From contig JALTLT010000074.1 of assembly GCA_027001815.1 (NCBI GenBank), positions 1 to 24,946 on the forward strand: DNA of 24,946 nt, given 5' to 3'. This stretch comes from Gammaproteobacteria bacterium. Its GTDB lineage: Bacteria; Pseudomonadota; Gammaproteobacteria; JALTLT01. The stretch's first letter is position 1, and every line of letters begins with the position of its first letter. The translations under genes and the position numbers were made by a program. Shown in pieces: positions 14,629 through 23,506 of this stretch. The notes under the pieces are model-generated. The model did not search any database, was not told the origin of the DNA, and worked only from the letters and a program-made list of their open reading frames with translations.

Positions 14629-17600
14629 TCAGGTGATCTCCTCTTCGCGGACCGTCTCGAACTCCCAGCTCCCCTGCAGAAGCGTGGCGCGCCCCCTTAC
14701 CGACAGCCTCATTACGTCGCTGGTGGTGCGGGTGACTTCCGCTTCGAAGGCCAACGCCGGATGAATCGAGCCCTCGCGGGGCGTGGCACTTCCCCCTTCG
14801 ACCCTGACCTCCACACTCACCGTCTTCCCGGCCAGCGGAGGATTGGCGCCGATCGCGAGCCCGCCGGTCAGACGAAGGGTATAGCCCTCCCCCTCGGCCG
14901 GCGCTTCCGCCGGTACGAGAGGGCCGTCGAGCACCACCCGGATGGGGTTCTGTTCCACCACTCCGGGCCCGAACAGGGGCGAACGGTCATCGATTCCGAG
15001 CTGCTGGGCCGTCGCCACCCAGTTGAGAACGTCGGTGACATAGTCCAGTTCGTTCTCCGCCTCCATCGCACCGTAGGCGGTGAGGATGGCCTGCTCGAGA
15101 CCCGCCTCCACCAGCGGCATGGCCGGCCCGTGGGTCTGCTCGATCTCCTCCGCCCCCTCGGCCAGGCCGAGCATCTGCAGGTCGGCCTGCCAGTCCAGGT
15201 ACTGACGGATCGCCGAGGTGAGATATTCGGGATTGTTGCGCCCATAGACCAGCAGCGGCACCACCCCCTCCCGATACCAGCGATCGAACAGGGGAAGGAG
15301 TTCACCCGGATCCGGCATGGCGCCCGAGTCGGCGGCCGCGCGGTCGAGGATCTCCCGCACCTCGGATTCGGTCTCCACGGCTACCCGTGTAGGCATCGGA
15401 ACCATCGACGAGACACCGCCGGGACGCTGCCGGACGGAGGAGTCGATCCGTGGTCTCCAGGAAGGGAGGTCCGGGCTCTCCCCGCCGCTCTCCTCCGATG
15501 CAGGCGGCACCGACCCGGGAATGCCCCAGGCGTCCCGGGTGGCGTCCCGCACCTCGGGGTTCTCTCCCTGCGCCTGTTCCACCGCCCTGGACGCGGCCCG
15601 CGAGACGGTCGGATTGGCTGGGGGCGACGCCGCCTGGGCCGGCGCCTGGGAGATGAGCTGCGCCGCCAGTTGCGCCACACTCTTGCCAATGTCCGTGGCC
15701 GCCCCAAGCGCTCCACTGGCGGCCTCCCCCGTCATCTGCGACGCGGCATCCGCCGCGGAACCGGCGAGACGGCTCAGATCACCGAGGATCCCTGCCAACT
15801 GGTCGGTCTTGGACATGTCGCGGAACATGGCTCCGTTCTGAACCGCCTGAAGCACGCCCCCCAGGCCGGAGGGTGCGGGGAAATCGGGTGCGCCGGCAAG
15901 GGGAATCTCGGCTCCCGGAACCCGGGGGTCCGTCGGCAGGGGGGTAGTGGTGCGCGGAGACGCCGACACTGGAAGGATGGTCGGAGCCTGATGAGGAATC
16001 GGCGAGTCCTGCCAGTTCCAGTAGCGGTCGGGATCGATGTATTCCGCCCCATTGGAACGGCCGAGTACCGCCTCGGCGAAGACCCCGGCGCCGGGCAGGA
16101 AGACGGTCTCCTCGGCGGACAGCTCCTCGAGACCATCGGCGAAGCGGGCAGCGACCTCGCCCGGCCAGCCGAGGAGCTCTCCCAGGTCCAGGATGGATTC
16201 CATGTCGGCACGCTCCGCTGTCAGGAAGCTCTGCAGGCGCTTCAGGGGGACCTCCTTCATCCGCAGCAGGACACAGCCGGCCGAAATGCCGATCGGTACG
16301 GTATGGGCGACCGCGTGGAGGGGAATGGAGATTTGCTCACCAGGGTCGTCACCTACCAGGTGGAGCCTCTCCAGGATCCAGCTCAATCGCCCCGCCTCCA
16401 TGGCGGAGAGGATGATCATGGTGAATCTGTAGGGCTCCCTCGAGATCGCATCGGTCACCTGCTTCTTCCACTGATCGCGCTGCGCCATCAGGGCCTCGTG
16501 GGCAGCGCGCTCCGCCTCGTTGCGCTGGCGGATCTCATCGATCTCCGCCATGCGCCGGCGGTGCTGTTCGATCGCGCTCTCCAGGGGTGCCCAGGCGAAC
16601 CTCCGCCGCGCCCGGCCCGGTTCGTCATACTCGAGTTGCCCCTCGTAGACGAGAAGGTTCTCGAGGGAGAGAGCCGAGGCGGGCGTGACCCGCCCGCTCT
16701 CCACCAGCAGGCGAATATGCACACCCTCGTCGAACAGATCGACAGGAGCGTGGAGCGAGATCCGAATGCCGGTGATGGAGGCGGCACCGAAGGACCTGTC
16801 GAACAGACCGGTGTATCGACTCACGCCCTGGATGGGATCGTCCCGGCGGAGAGTCGATGCGGCACGGACATAGTGCGAGTTGTCCGCTTCGTCCGTGGTC
16901 TCGATCTCGATCTCGACATCGCGAAACATTTCGTCGGCCAGCAGCAAGTCGACAGGATTCAGCGCGAAGTCCCAATCGAGTTCGAGACGCATCTCGAGCT
17001 GTTCGATATTCACCGTCGCAGGAGGAGGCGGAACATCGGGAACCGGTTCCGGAACAAACTCCTCCGGCGGTGGCTCCAGGAAGATCTTGTCGCCCTTCTC
17101 CCTGAGCGAAGGATCGAGACCGAGTCGGATAGAATCCCAGAACTCCTCGATGAGCATCCGGTCGTGCATCAGGGGCAGGGCGGCGAACGGAAGATAGAGG
17201 ACCGGAATCACGCCCTTCAGTTCGGTGATCGTGCGGTAGCGGTGCAGCACCTCGTAGTACTCGATGTTGAGGGCGTGCATGTGATTGTAGTTGGTCACAT
17301 TGGAGGTACGCGCGCGGAACCGCTCCTCCTGTACGTCCTCGGTGACGACCGTGGACCAGAGGGAGCGGATCAGCGCGGACTGCTGGCTGGTGGATTGGGC
17401 GATACGCTGATTGGTGCGCCCCATGACATCCCGGCTGCCCGAACTCTCGGCCTCGATCATGCCGATCGCCTGACTGCCCGCGAATACCAGCCCGCCGGCG
17501 ACAACGCCCGCACCGGCACCCACGGCCGCCCCGATCGCGGTGCCGCCTCCCGGCTCGACTATCGTCCCGATCACGCCTCCAGCGACACCCCCCACCAGGG

Positions 17601-18177
17601 CTCCCGCCGCAACGAAGGAACCGGCACTGACCAGGGTATTGGCCTCGGTCGCCGTCTTTCCGTTCTGGTGCTCGAGAGCGACCGCGGTAGCCACCTCCTC
17701 GAGGGCGAAGGTGTGATCCACCCGCGAATCGAGCTCTTCCGAAGCAGTCGTTCTCTCGGAGCGTCCTCCCCGCTGCCGCCGCCTCATGTCGATCACGGCG
17801 ATGTTGCGCGACTCGCCGGGAGCGAGCGAGAGGCTGTATACCACCTCCCCCAGGGCGGTCCCCTCGCTTCGCCACCACTGGCGATGATCCGCGAGGTATC
17901 CGAGACCGATGACCGGGCACTGGAGTTCCGAGAAGATGGGAAACAGCGGCGTCTTGGACAAGGACGTGAGGGGGTTTCCGCACGCCTCGTCGTAACGAAT
18001 GGAGAGCCCGCGCAGGTCCTCCTCGCGTACGAAACTCGAGTAACGGAACGAATGGCCGATGGCGCCCGCGGCGGATGGAATCAGATCGGGAGGGGCGGAA
18101 GGGGGCTCTCGAAAACGGGAACTGCCGATGGGTTGACGAACACCACCGACGGCGGGGGACGGTTTGTGACGATACAT
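14629..18177 (-). CDS. Large protein of unknown function with glycine-zipper segment
   Basis: 1182 residues from the ATG at 18177, chosen for its RBS (AGAGGAGG, 7 bases away); the frame continues upstream into the kinase gene and is not coding there. No signal peptide at the N-terminus. Residues 113-180 hold a conserved-looking stretch (SLSLAPGESRNIAVID, then E/R-rich). Residues about 184-235 are a long Gly/Ala/Val zipper (GALVGGVAGGVIG, GTAIGAAVGAGAG), able to insert in or associate with a membrane. Next is NYNHMHALNIEYYEVLHRYR (297-316), a motif I have a sense of in other large unnamed proteins. Then a Pro-rich linker (369-387), a charged helical stretch (EQHRRRMAEIDEIRQRNEAE), an Ala-rich region, and a C-terminal domain that may be beta-rich. 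No enzymatic motif. Stands alone, between a kinase gene and a MITE-like repeat. Function unknown. Confidence 0.8.
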   Translation of the reverse strand: MYRHKPSPAVGGVRQPIGSSRFREPPSAPPDLIPSAAGAIGHSFRYSSFVREEDLRGLSIRYDEACGNPLTSLSKTPLFPIFSELQCPVIGLGYLADHRQWWRSEGTALGEVVYSLSLAPGESRNIAVIDMRRRQRGGRSERTTASEELDSRVDHTFALEEVATAVALEHQNGKTATEANTLVSAGSFVAAGALVGGVAGGVIGTIVEPGGGTAIGAAVGAGAGVVAGGLVFAGSQAIGMIEAESSGSRDVMGRTNQRIAQSTSQQSALIRSLWSTVVTEDVQEERFRARTSNVTNYNHMHALNIEYYEVLHRYRTITELKGVIPVLYLPFAALPLMHDRMLIEEFWDSIRLGLDPSLREKGDKIFLEPPPEEFVPEPVPDVPPPPATVNIEQLEMRLELDWDFALNPVDLLLADEMFRDVEIEIETTDEADNSHYVRAASTLRRDDPIQGVSRYTGLFDRSFGAASITGIRISLHAPVDLFDEGVHIRLLVESGRVTPASALSLENLLVYEGQLEYDEPGRARRRFAWAPLESAIEQHRRRMAEIDEIRQRNEAERAAHEALMAQRDQWKKQVTDAISREPYRFTMIILSAMEAGRLSWILERLHLVGDDPGEQISIPLHAVAHTVPIGISAGCVLLRMKEVPLKRLQSFLTAERADMESILDLGELLGWPGEVAARFADGLEELSAEETVFLPGAGVFAEAVLGRSNGAEYIDPDRYWNWQDSPIPHQAPTILPVSASPRTTTPLPTDPRVPGAEIPLAGAPDFPAPSGLGGVLQAVQNGAMFRDMSKTDQLAGILGDLSRLAGSAADAASQMTGEAASGALGAATDIGKSVAQLAAQLISQAPAQAASPPANPTVSRAASRAVEQAQGENPEVRDATRDAWGIPGSVPPASEESGGESPDLPSWRPRIDSSVRQRPGGVSSMVPMPTRVAVETESEVREILDRAAADSGAMPDPGELLPLFDRWYREGVVPLLVYGRNNPEYLTSAIRQYLDWQADLQMLGLAEGAEEIEQTHGPAMPLVEAGLEQAILTAYGAMEAENELDYVTDVLNWVATAQQLGIDDRSPLFGPGVVEQNPIRVVLDGPLVPAEAPAEGEGYTLRLTGGLAIGANPPLAGKTVSVEVRVEGGSATPREGSIHPALAFEAEVTRTTSDVMRLSVRGRATLLQGSWEFETVREEEIT

Positions 18178-18740
18178 GGCTATCCTCCTCTGTCGCTCCA
18201 CGAACGAAGGGGATTCGAGCGGGAGCGGCGGTCTGGCGGCCGGCCCGGGTACCCCCGAAACGGCAGCGGTCCTTTCCGACCTCCGGTATCCTGCCGGTCC
18301 ACCCTGCCGTGAACGCGATCCGGACCGGAGGCGCCTCCCTCCATGAGGGTCGATCTCCGCGGCTGCAGCTCCCGGGAATTGCCACGATCCAAGAGGGGAT
18401 CCCGGTTTTATAGACCAGCCCCCCGCTGAAGGCGAGGGGAAGGGGAATATTGCCCGATTCGATATTCCGGGGAAGATCCCGGAAACCTCACCCCGACCCG
18501 GCGACGAAAACGGGCCGTGGGCCTCGTCCCCCAGACAGTCACCTGACCGGACAGATGTCGGCCGAATGCGCCGGGGGAAAACGCACAACCACCCGAATTC
18601 TCGCGAGTCTTCGCGACCTGCTGCGAACGGGAAACGGACCTGCTGGAGATGGCGGCGGAGCGGGGCGAGGAAGAAACGACCGGCAGGGAGTGGCGAGCGG
18701 CAGGCACCATGCCCGCCGGCTCGCAGAGTGCCCGCCTCTT
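18178..18740. other. 563-bp intergenic region
   Basis: No convincing gene; frames on both strands are arginine-rich chance frames. It contains the RBS of the 1182-residue protein, a TATAAA hexamer on the minus strand (18407-18412, possible -10, but no good -35), a spaced palindrome GGAATAT/ATATTCC at 18444-18468, and the hairpin at 18693-18724. The promoter of the large gene is expected here; the palindrome 35 bases upstream of TATAAA could be an operator. Confidence 0.5.
18693..18724 (-). terminator. Hairpin after the PfkB kinase gene
   Basis: GCGAGC-GGC-A-GGCA pairs with TGCC-C-GCC-G-GCTCGC around a 3-base loop: 13 pairs with one mismatch and one bulge, 17 bases after the kinase stop. No T-run follows, so it is a plausible end of the gcv-tpx-dgkA-kinase transcript but not a textbook terminator. 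Confidence 0.5.
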
Positions 18741-19673
18741 TCAGAAACTGTGACCAAAGGCCTCCTGGTAGCGTCTCTTGAACGCTTCCGGCGTGAAGGC
18801 GTGGTTCTGGGTGCCATGGTGCTCGATCTTGATGGCGCCCATGAGGGCAGCGATCCGGCCGGTGACCCCCCAGTCGAGGTTGTTCATGAGACCATACAGG
18901 AGACCCGCACGATAGGCGTCTCCGCAACCGGTAGGATCGTTGATCGCCTTGACGGGGGCGGCAGGGATGTCGATGCGCTTTCCACCGGTGTAGATGTGAG
19001 ATCCTTCCCCTCCGCGGGTGACGATGAGTGCCTCCACCCGGTCGGCGATCTCGTGCGGCGAGAGACCGGTGCGCTCCTGCATCAGTTCCGACTCGTAGTC
19101 GTTGACCGTGACCCAGGTGGCCTGTTCGATGAAACGTCTCAGATCCTCACCGTCGAACATGGGAAGACCCTGACCCGGATCGAAGATGAAGGGGATGCCC
19201 GCTTCGACGAACTGCTCGGCGTGCTCGATCATCCCTTCGCGACCGTCCGGCGAGACGATGCCGATGGTGATTCCGGCATCGCCCGGCACCTGGTTCTCGT
19301 GGGACATGGCCATGGCACCGGGATGAAAAGCGGTGATCTGGTTGTCGTCCTGGTCAGTGGTGATGTAGGCCTGGGCGGTATAGCTGCCCGGAATCTCGCG
19401 GATGTGGCGGCTGTCGATACCGTTCTTCTCCATCCACTCGGCATAGGGCTGGAAGTCCTTGCCGACGGTGGCCATGGGCAGGGGATCGCCGCCCAACAGT
19501 TTGAGATTGTAGGCGATGTTGCCGGCACAACCACCGAATTCGCGGCGCATGTCGGGGACCAGGAAAGAGACATTGAGGATGTGCACCTTGTCCGGAAGGA
19601 TGTGGTTCCTGAAGCGGTCGTGGAACACCATGATGGTGTCGAAGGCGATGGAGCCGCAGATGAGTGCCGTCAT
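18741..19673 (-). CDS. PfkB-family sugar/nucleoside kinase (adenosine kinase-like)
   Basis: 310 residues, the usual length for the family. The N-terminal substrate motif (FGGCAGNIAYNL, 46-57) and the C-terminal signature DPTGCGDAYRAG (246-257) are present; D252 is the expected catalytic base and the GCG replaces the more frequent GAG of the anion hole. TRGGEGS (219-225) is the nucleotide-binding turn. The family phosphorylates sugars or nucleosides with ATP; the sequence type is close to the proteobacterial adenosine kinase-like group, but substrate is not certain. RBS GAGGAA before the ATG. It lies 43 bases after dgkA and ends the housekeeping run. A cytosolic purine-salvage role would fit the neighbouring one-carbon genes (inference). 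Confidence 0.88.
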   Translation of the reverse strand: MTALICGSIAFDTIMVFHDRFRNHILPDKVHILNVSFLVPDMRREFGGCAGNIAYNLKLLGGDPLPMATVGKDFQPYAEWMEKNGIDSRHIREIPGSYTAQAYITTDQDDNQITAFHPGAMAMSHENQVPGDAGITIGIVSPDGREGMIEHAEQFVEAGIPFIFDPGQGLPMFDGEDLRRFIEQATWVTVNDYESELMQERTGLSPHEIADRVEALIVTRGGEGSHIYTGGKRIDIPAAPVKAINDPTGCGDAYRAGLLYGLMNNLDWGVTGRIAALMGAIKIEHHGTQNHAFTPEAFKRRYQEAFGHSF

Positions 19674-19716
19674 GCCGTTTCCTCTTTCACTGTTTTTCGT
19701 TTCCGCCCCGCCTGCT

Positions 19717-20088
19717 TCAGGCGATGATCCGTTCCCAGAGCAGCAGTCCCCAGACGATCACCACCAGGGCAAGGGAGACGAACACGGCAGCCGATCCCAT
19801 GTCCTTGGCGCGACCGGCCAGTTCGTTCCATTCGTCCCCGATGCGATCGACCACCGCCTCCAGGGCGCTGTTGAGCAGCTCGGTGACCAGCACCACCAGC
19901 AGGGAGCCGATCAGCACGGCCCGCTCCACGGCACCCTGACCGAGCCAGAAGGCGGCAGGTGCCATCACCAGGGCGAGCAGCAGCTCCTGGCGGAACGCCG
20001 CCTCGTGGCGGCAGGCGGCGACCAGCCCTTTCCAGGAATAACCGGCGGCGTGCAGAATGCGCGAGAGCCCGGTGCGGCCCGGTTTCAT
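19717..20088 (-). CDS. dgkA: Diacylglycerol kinase (prokaryotic DgkA type)
   Basis: 123 residues, matching the E. coli enzyme in length. An amphipathic N-terminus (SWKGLVAACRHEAAFRQE) is followed by three TM helices (about 36-50, 56-76, 98-117). The family signatures EAAFRQE, VTELLNSALE (69-77, with the catalytic Glu region) and RAKDMGSAAV are all present. It phosphorylates diacylglycerol with ATP in the inner membrane, recycling lipid from osmoregulated glucan or LPS modification. The ATG overlaps the gcvPB stop as ATGA, so translation is coupled although the pathways are unrelated. Identification is confident. Confidence 0.95.
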   Translation of the reverse strand: MKPGRTGLSRILHAAGYSWKGLVAACRHEAAFRQELLLALVMAPAAFWLGQGAVERAVLIGSLLVVLVTELLNSALEAVVDRIGDEWNELAGRAKDMGSAAVFVSLALVVIVWGLLLWERIIA

Positions 20089-21563
20089 GCCGCACCTTCC
20101 CCTTCACCCCCCACATGCCAGACCAGGTCGAGCTGGCGGGCGGCGCGCACGTCGTCGAGGCGGCGCACCGGCAGCGTCCAGGGGGCACCCTTCACCTGTT
20201 CGGGATCCCGTTCCGCCTCATCGCGGATGGCGATCATCGCCTCGACGAAGGCGTCGAGGCTCTCCTTCTCCTCGGTCTCGGTGGGCTCGATGAGCAGACA
20301 CTCGGGGATCAGGAGGGGAAAATAGGTCGTGGGCGCATGCATGCCATGATCGAGCAGCCGCTTGGCGAAGTCCATGGTGTTGACCCCCAGGGTCTTCGCC
20401 TCCTCCTTGAGGGTGACGATGAACTCGTGGGTGGCGCGCCGCTCGGGATAGGCGAGCTGGAAGCCTGCCTGCCGCAGGCGCGCTGCCAGGTAGTTGGCAT
20501 TCAGAGTGGAGTACTCGGCCACCCGGGACATGCCGTCGCGACCGAGCATCAGGGCGTAGACATAGGCGCGCAGGAGGACCCCGGCGTTGCCGGCAAACGC
20601 GGAGAGCCGGCCGATGGTGCCGGGCCGTTCCTGCTCGGTGAGCCAGCGGTAACGGTCACCCTCCTTCGCCACCACGGGCACCGGCAGGAAGGGCTCGAGC
20701 CGTTCGTTCACCCCTACCGGACCTGCGCCGGGTCCACCACCGCCATGGGGGGTGGAGAAGGTCTTGTGCAGGTTCATGTGGATGACGTCGAAACCCATGT
20801 CACCGGGCCGCACCTTGCCGAGAATGGCGTTGAGGTTGGCACCGTCGTAATAGAGCAAACCGCCGGCCTCGTGGACGACGCGAGCCATCTCGACGATATT
20901 GCGTTCGAACACCCCCACGGTGGAGGGGTTGGTGAGCATCAGTCCCGCGGTCTGCGGCCCGACCGCGGCGCGCAGCGCCTCCAGGTCCACGTCACCGTCG
21001 GAACCGGTGGGAATCTCCCGCACCGTGTAGCCGCACATCACCGCCGAGGCGGGATTGGTACCGTGGGCGGCGTCGGGGACCAGCACCTCGGTACGCCCGC
21101 TGTCCCCCCGTGCCTGGTGGTAGGCGCGGATCATGGCCATGCCGGCGAACTCCCCCTGGGCCCCCGCCGCGGGGGTGAGGGAGACCGCCGCCATGCCGGT
21201 CACCTCCTTGAGGATCTCCTGCAGGTCGTACATGCAGGCCATGAAACCCTGCCCCATCCCCTCCGGACCCATGGGGTGGCGGGCCAGGAAGCCGGGCAGC
21301 ATGGCGAGCCGGTTGGCGGCCCGCGGGTTGTACTTCATGGTGCAGGAGCCGAGCGGGTAGAAGTGGGTGTCGATGGAGAAGTTGAGTTGCGACAACCGCG
21401 TATAGTGGCGCACCGCCTGCAGCTCGGAGACCTGGGGCAGGGGCGGCGGCCCCTCTCTCAGCAGATCGGCCGGCAGGTCCTCCACCGAGGCCTCGACGGC
21501 GGGTGCCTGGGCCTGGGCCCGGCGTCCCTCGCGGGAGTGTTCGAAGATCAGCATGGCTCTCAT
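20085..21563 (-). CDS. gcvPB: Glycine dehydrogenase (decarboxylating) subunit 2, P2 protein
   Basis: 492 residues. C-terminal half-type subunit of the split P protein, which decarboxylates glycine and passes the aminomethyl group to lipoyl-GcvH. The PLP-binding lysine is K267 in NLHKTFSTPHGGGGPG; other family blocks are FYPLGSCTMKYNP, PAAGAQGEFAG, HGTNPASA and NPSTVGVFE. The ATG at 21563 overlaps the tpx stop (ATGA); a second ATG at 21554 is possible. Works as a heterotetramer with GcvPA, whose gene is separated from it by tpx. A cytosolic enzyme. Identification is confident. Confidence 0.96.
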   Translation of the reverse strand: MRAMLIFEHSREGRRAQAQAPAVEASVEDLPADLLREGPPPLPQVSELQAVRHYTRLSQLNFSIDTHFYPLGSCTMKYNPRAANRLAMLPGFLARHPMGPEGMGQGFMACMYDLQEILKEVTGMAAVSLTPAAGAQGEFAGMAMIRAYHQARGDSGRTEVLVPDAAHGTNPASAVMCGYTVREIPTGSDGDVDLEALRAAVGPQTAGLMLTNPSTVGVFERNIVEMARVVHEAGGLLYYDGANLNAILGKVRPGDMGFDVIHMNLHKTFSTPHGGGGPGAGPVGVNERLEPFLPVPVVAKEGDRYRWLTEQERPGTIGRLSAFAGNAGVLLRAYVYALMLGRDGMSRVAEYSTLNANYLAARLRQAGFQLAYPERRATHEFIVTLKEEAKTLGVNTMDFAKRLLDHGMHAPTTYFPLLIPECLLIEPTETEEKESLDAFVEAMIAIRDEAERDPEQVKGAPWTLPVRRLDDVRAARQLDLVWHVGGEGEGAA

Positions 21564-22060
21564 CCCAGGGCGGCGATCGCCTTGTCGTAGTCGGGCTCCT
21601 GGGCGATCTCCGGCACCAGTTCGGTGTAGATCACCTTGTCGTCCTCGTCGATCACCACGATGGCGCGGGCGGTGATTCCGGCCAGCGGACCGTCCTCGAT
21701 CAGCACGCCGTACTCCTTGGCGAACTTCCGCGAACGCATCATGGAGAGGGGGATGACGTTGTCCAGCTTCTCACCGGTACAGAAGCGCTCCTGGGCAAAG
21801 GGGAGATCGGCGGAGACGATCAGCACCACCACGTCGTCACGCCCCTTGACCGCCTCGTTGAACCTGCGTGTGGAGGTGGCGCAGACCGGGGTGTCGAGAC
21901 TGGGCACGATGTTGAGCAGCTTCTTCTTGCCCCGGTAGTCGGCCAGGGTACGGTCCTCGAGCCCGTTGTCGGTGAGGCTGAAGTCGGGAGCGGCGCTGCC
22001 CACGGCGGGCAGGTCGCCACCGGTGTGGATCTCGTTGCCTTGCAGGGTGATGGTGGCCAT
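21560..22060 (-). CDS. tpx: Thiol peroxidase (atypical 2-Cys peroxiredoxin)
   Basis: 166 residues, the usual Tpx length. The active-site block PSLDTPVCATSTRRFN contains the peroxidatic C60, and ERFCTG holds the resolving C94, matching C61/C95 of E. coli. It reduces H2O2 and lipid hydroperoxides with electrons from thioredoxin, in the cytoplasm or periplasm depending on species; no signal peptide is seen here. RBS GAGGAG 9 bases before the ATG. It sits between gcvPA (51 bases downstream of it) and gcvPB (overlapping), an unusual place that ties its expression to glycine cleavage. Confidence 0.96.
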   Translation of the reverse strand: MATITLQGNEIHTGGDLPAVGSAAPDFSLTDNGLEDRTLADYRGKKKLLNIVPSLDTPVCATSTRRFNEAVKGRDDVVVLIVSADLPFAQERFCTGEKLDNVIPLSMMRSRKFAKEYGVLIEDGPLAGITARAIVVIDEDDKVIYTELVPEIAQEPDYDKAIAALG

Positions 22061-22111
22061 GACGTTGTTCTCCTCGTTGTGTCGGTTGACGCGGGTGTCG
22101 CAGCGGGTCGT

Positions 22112-23506
22112 CTACCACTTGGGCTGGATGGGGCAGCTCACCGGATTCTGCCGCGAGAGGATCCGCTCCAGGTGGCCGGCGTAGGTCTCGATGTCGGCCC
22201 CGGTACGGGTCTCCGTGGCACACACCAGAAGCCCCCCCTCCAGTTCGGGATAGTAGCGGGCGAGGTCGAGGCCTCCCAGCAGGTTCTGGGCCTCGAGGGC
22301 TCGCAGCACCTTCTCCACCGGGGCCTCGAGACGCAGCACCGTCTCGTGGAAGAAGGGCCCCTCGAAACCGCGCTCCACCCCCTCCACGGCGGTCAGCCTC
22401 TCCACCAGGGCACGAGCGCTGGCGTGACTGGCCGCCGCCACCCGGCGCAACCCCTCGGCCCCCAGCAGCGCCATGTGGATGGTGGCGGCGGTGACCATCA
22501 GCCCCTGGTTGGTACAGATGTTGGAGGTGGCCTTGGAGCGGCGGATGTGCTGCTCGCGCGCCTGCAGGGTGAGGGTAAAGCCGGGCTTCCCCTCGAGATC
22601 GACGGTGCGGCCGATGATCCGCCCCGGCATCTGCCGCACGTGGGCCTGACGGCAGGTGAGGAAACCGAAGTAGGGTCCGCCGGAGGAGAGGGGAATGCCG
22701 AGCGGTTGCCCCTCGCCGCAGGCGATGTCCGCCCCCTCGGCGCCCCACCGTCCCGGCGGGCGGAGCAGCGCCATGGCCAGGGGATTGACCACCGCGATCA
22801 CCAGGCCACCACGGGCGTGGGCCCAGTCGGTGAGGGCGTCCACCGCCTCGAGGGCACCGAAGAAGTTGGGCTGGGGGACCACCAGGGCGGCGAAGGGACC
22901 CGGATCCTCCGGCAGGGACTCCACGTCGATCCGGCCGGTGGCGCGGTCGAAATTGATCTCCTCCAGCTCGATCCCCTGGTTGTGGACGATGGCATGGACG
23001 GTGCTGCGGTAGTGGGGATGGACGCCGCGCGGCATCAGGATCCGCTTCGCCTTGCACTTGCGGTTGGCACGCACCGCCATCAGCACCGCCTCCGCCAGCG
23101 CCGAGGCGCCGTCGTAGAGGGAGGCGTTGGAGACGTCCATGGCCATCAGGCCGGCCATCATGGTCTGGTATTCGTAGAGGAGCTGCAGCGTCCCCTGGCT
23201 CGCCTCCGCCTGGTAGGGGGTGTAGGCGGTGTAGTATTCGCCGCGAGTGGCGATCTCCCACACCGCGGCGGGGATGTGGTGTTCATAGGCGCCGGCACCG
23301 AGAAAGCAGAGCGGCTGGCCGTCGCGGGCCGCCCGCTCACTCATCAGACGCGCCACCTCCATCTCGCTGCGCGCCTCGGGGACCCCCTCGAGGGCGCCGA
23401 TCTTGAGCCCCTCGGGAATCTCGTCGAACAGCGCGTCGATGGAGGGGACACCGATGGCGGCCAGCATCTCCTCCACCTCCGCCGGCGTGTGCGGGATGAA
23501 CGGCAT
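22112..23506 (-). CDS. gcvPA: Glycine dehydrogenase (decarboxylating) subunit 1, P1 protein
   Basis: 464 residues from the ATG at 23506, which shares a base with the gcvH stop (TGATG); the frame runs further upstream only as a shadow of gcvH. Blocks typical of the N-terminal half-type P subunit: MPFIPHTPAEVEEML, GAGAYEHHIPAAV, YTAYTPYQAEASQGTLQ, DVSNASLYDGASA and REQHIRRSKATSNICTNQGL. Lacks the PLP lysine, which is in GcvPB, as expected. Together with GcvPB, GcvH, GcvT and a lipoamide dehydrogenase (not in the window) it forms the glycine cleavage system. Identification is confident. Confidence 0.96.
   Translation of the reverse strand: MPFIPHTPAEVEEMLAAIGVPSIDALFDEIPEGLKIGALEGVPEARSEMEVARLMSERAARDGQPLCFLGAGAYEHHIPAAVWEIATRGEYYTAYTPYQAEASQGTLQLLYEYQTMMAGLMAMDVSNASLYDGASALAEAVLMAVRANRKCKAKRILMPRGVHPHYRSTVHAIVHNQGIELEEINFDRATGRIDVESLPEDPGPFAALVVPQPNFFGALEAVDALTDWAHARGGLVIAVVNPLAMALLRPPGRWGAEGADIACGEGQPLGIPLSSGGPYFGFLTCRQAHVRQMPGRIIGRTVDLEGKPGFTLTLQAREQHIRRSKATSNICTNQGLMVTAATIHMALLGAEGLRRVAAASHASARALVERLTAVEGVERGFEGPFFHETVLRLEAPVEKVLRALEAQNLLGGLDLARYYPELEGGLLVCATETRTGADIETYAGHLERILSRQNPVSCPIQPKW

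Noticed and set aside
14368..18312. 1314-codon open frame on the plus strand opposite the orphan protein
   Set aside because: Starts inside the repeat element, is His/Arg/Gly-rich without recognisable domains, and is antiparallel to a frame with a good RBS, a glycine zipper and ordered domains. A GC-rich shadow.
18178..18927. N-terminal extension of the orphan protein frame to 1432 residues
   Set aside because: Runs into the kinase gene and has no RBS; ATG at 18177 has a strong RBS.
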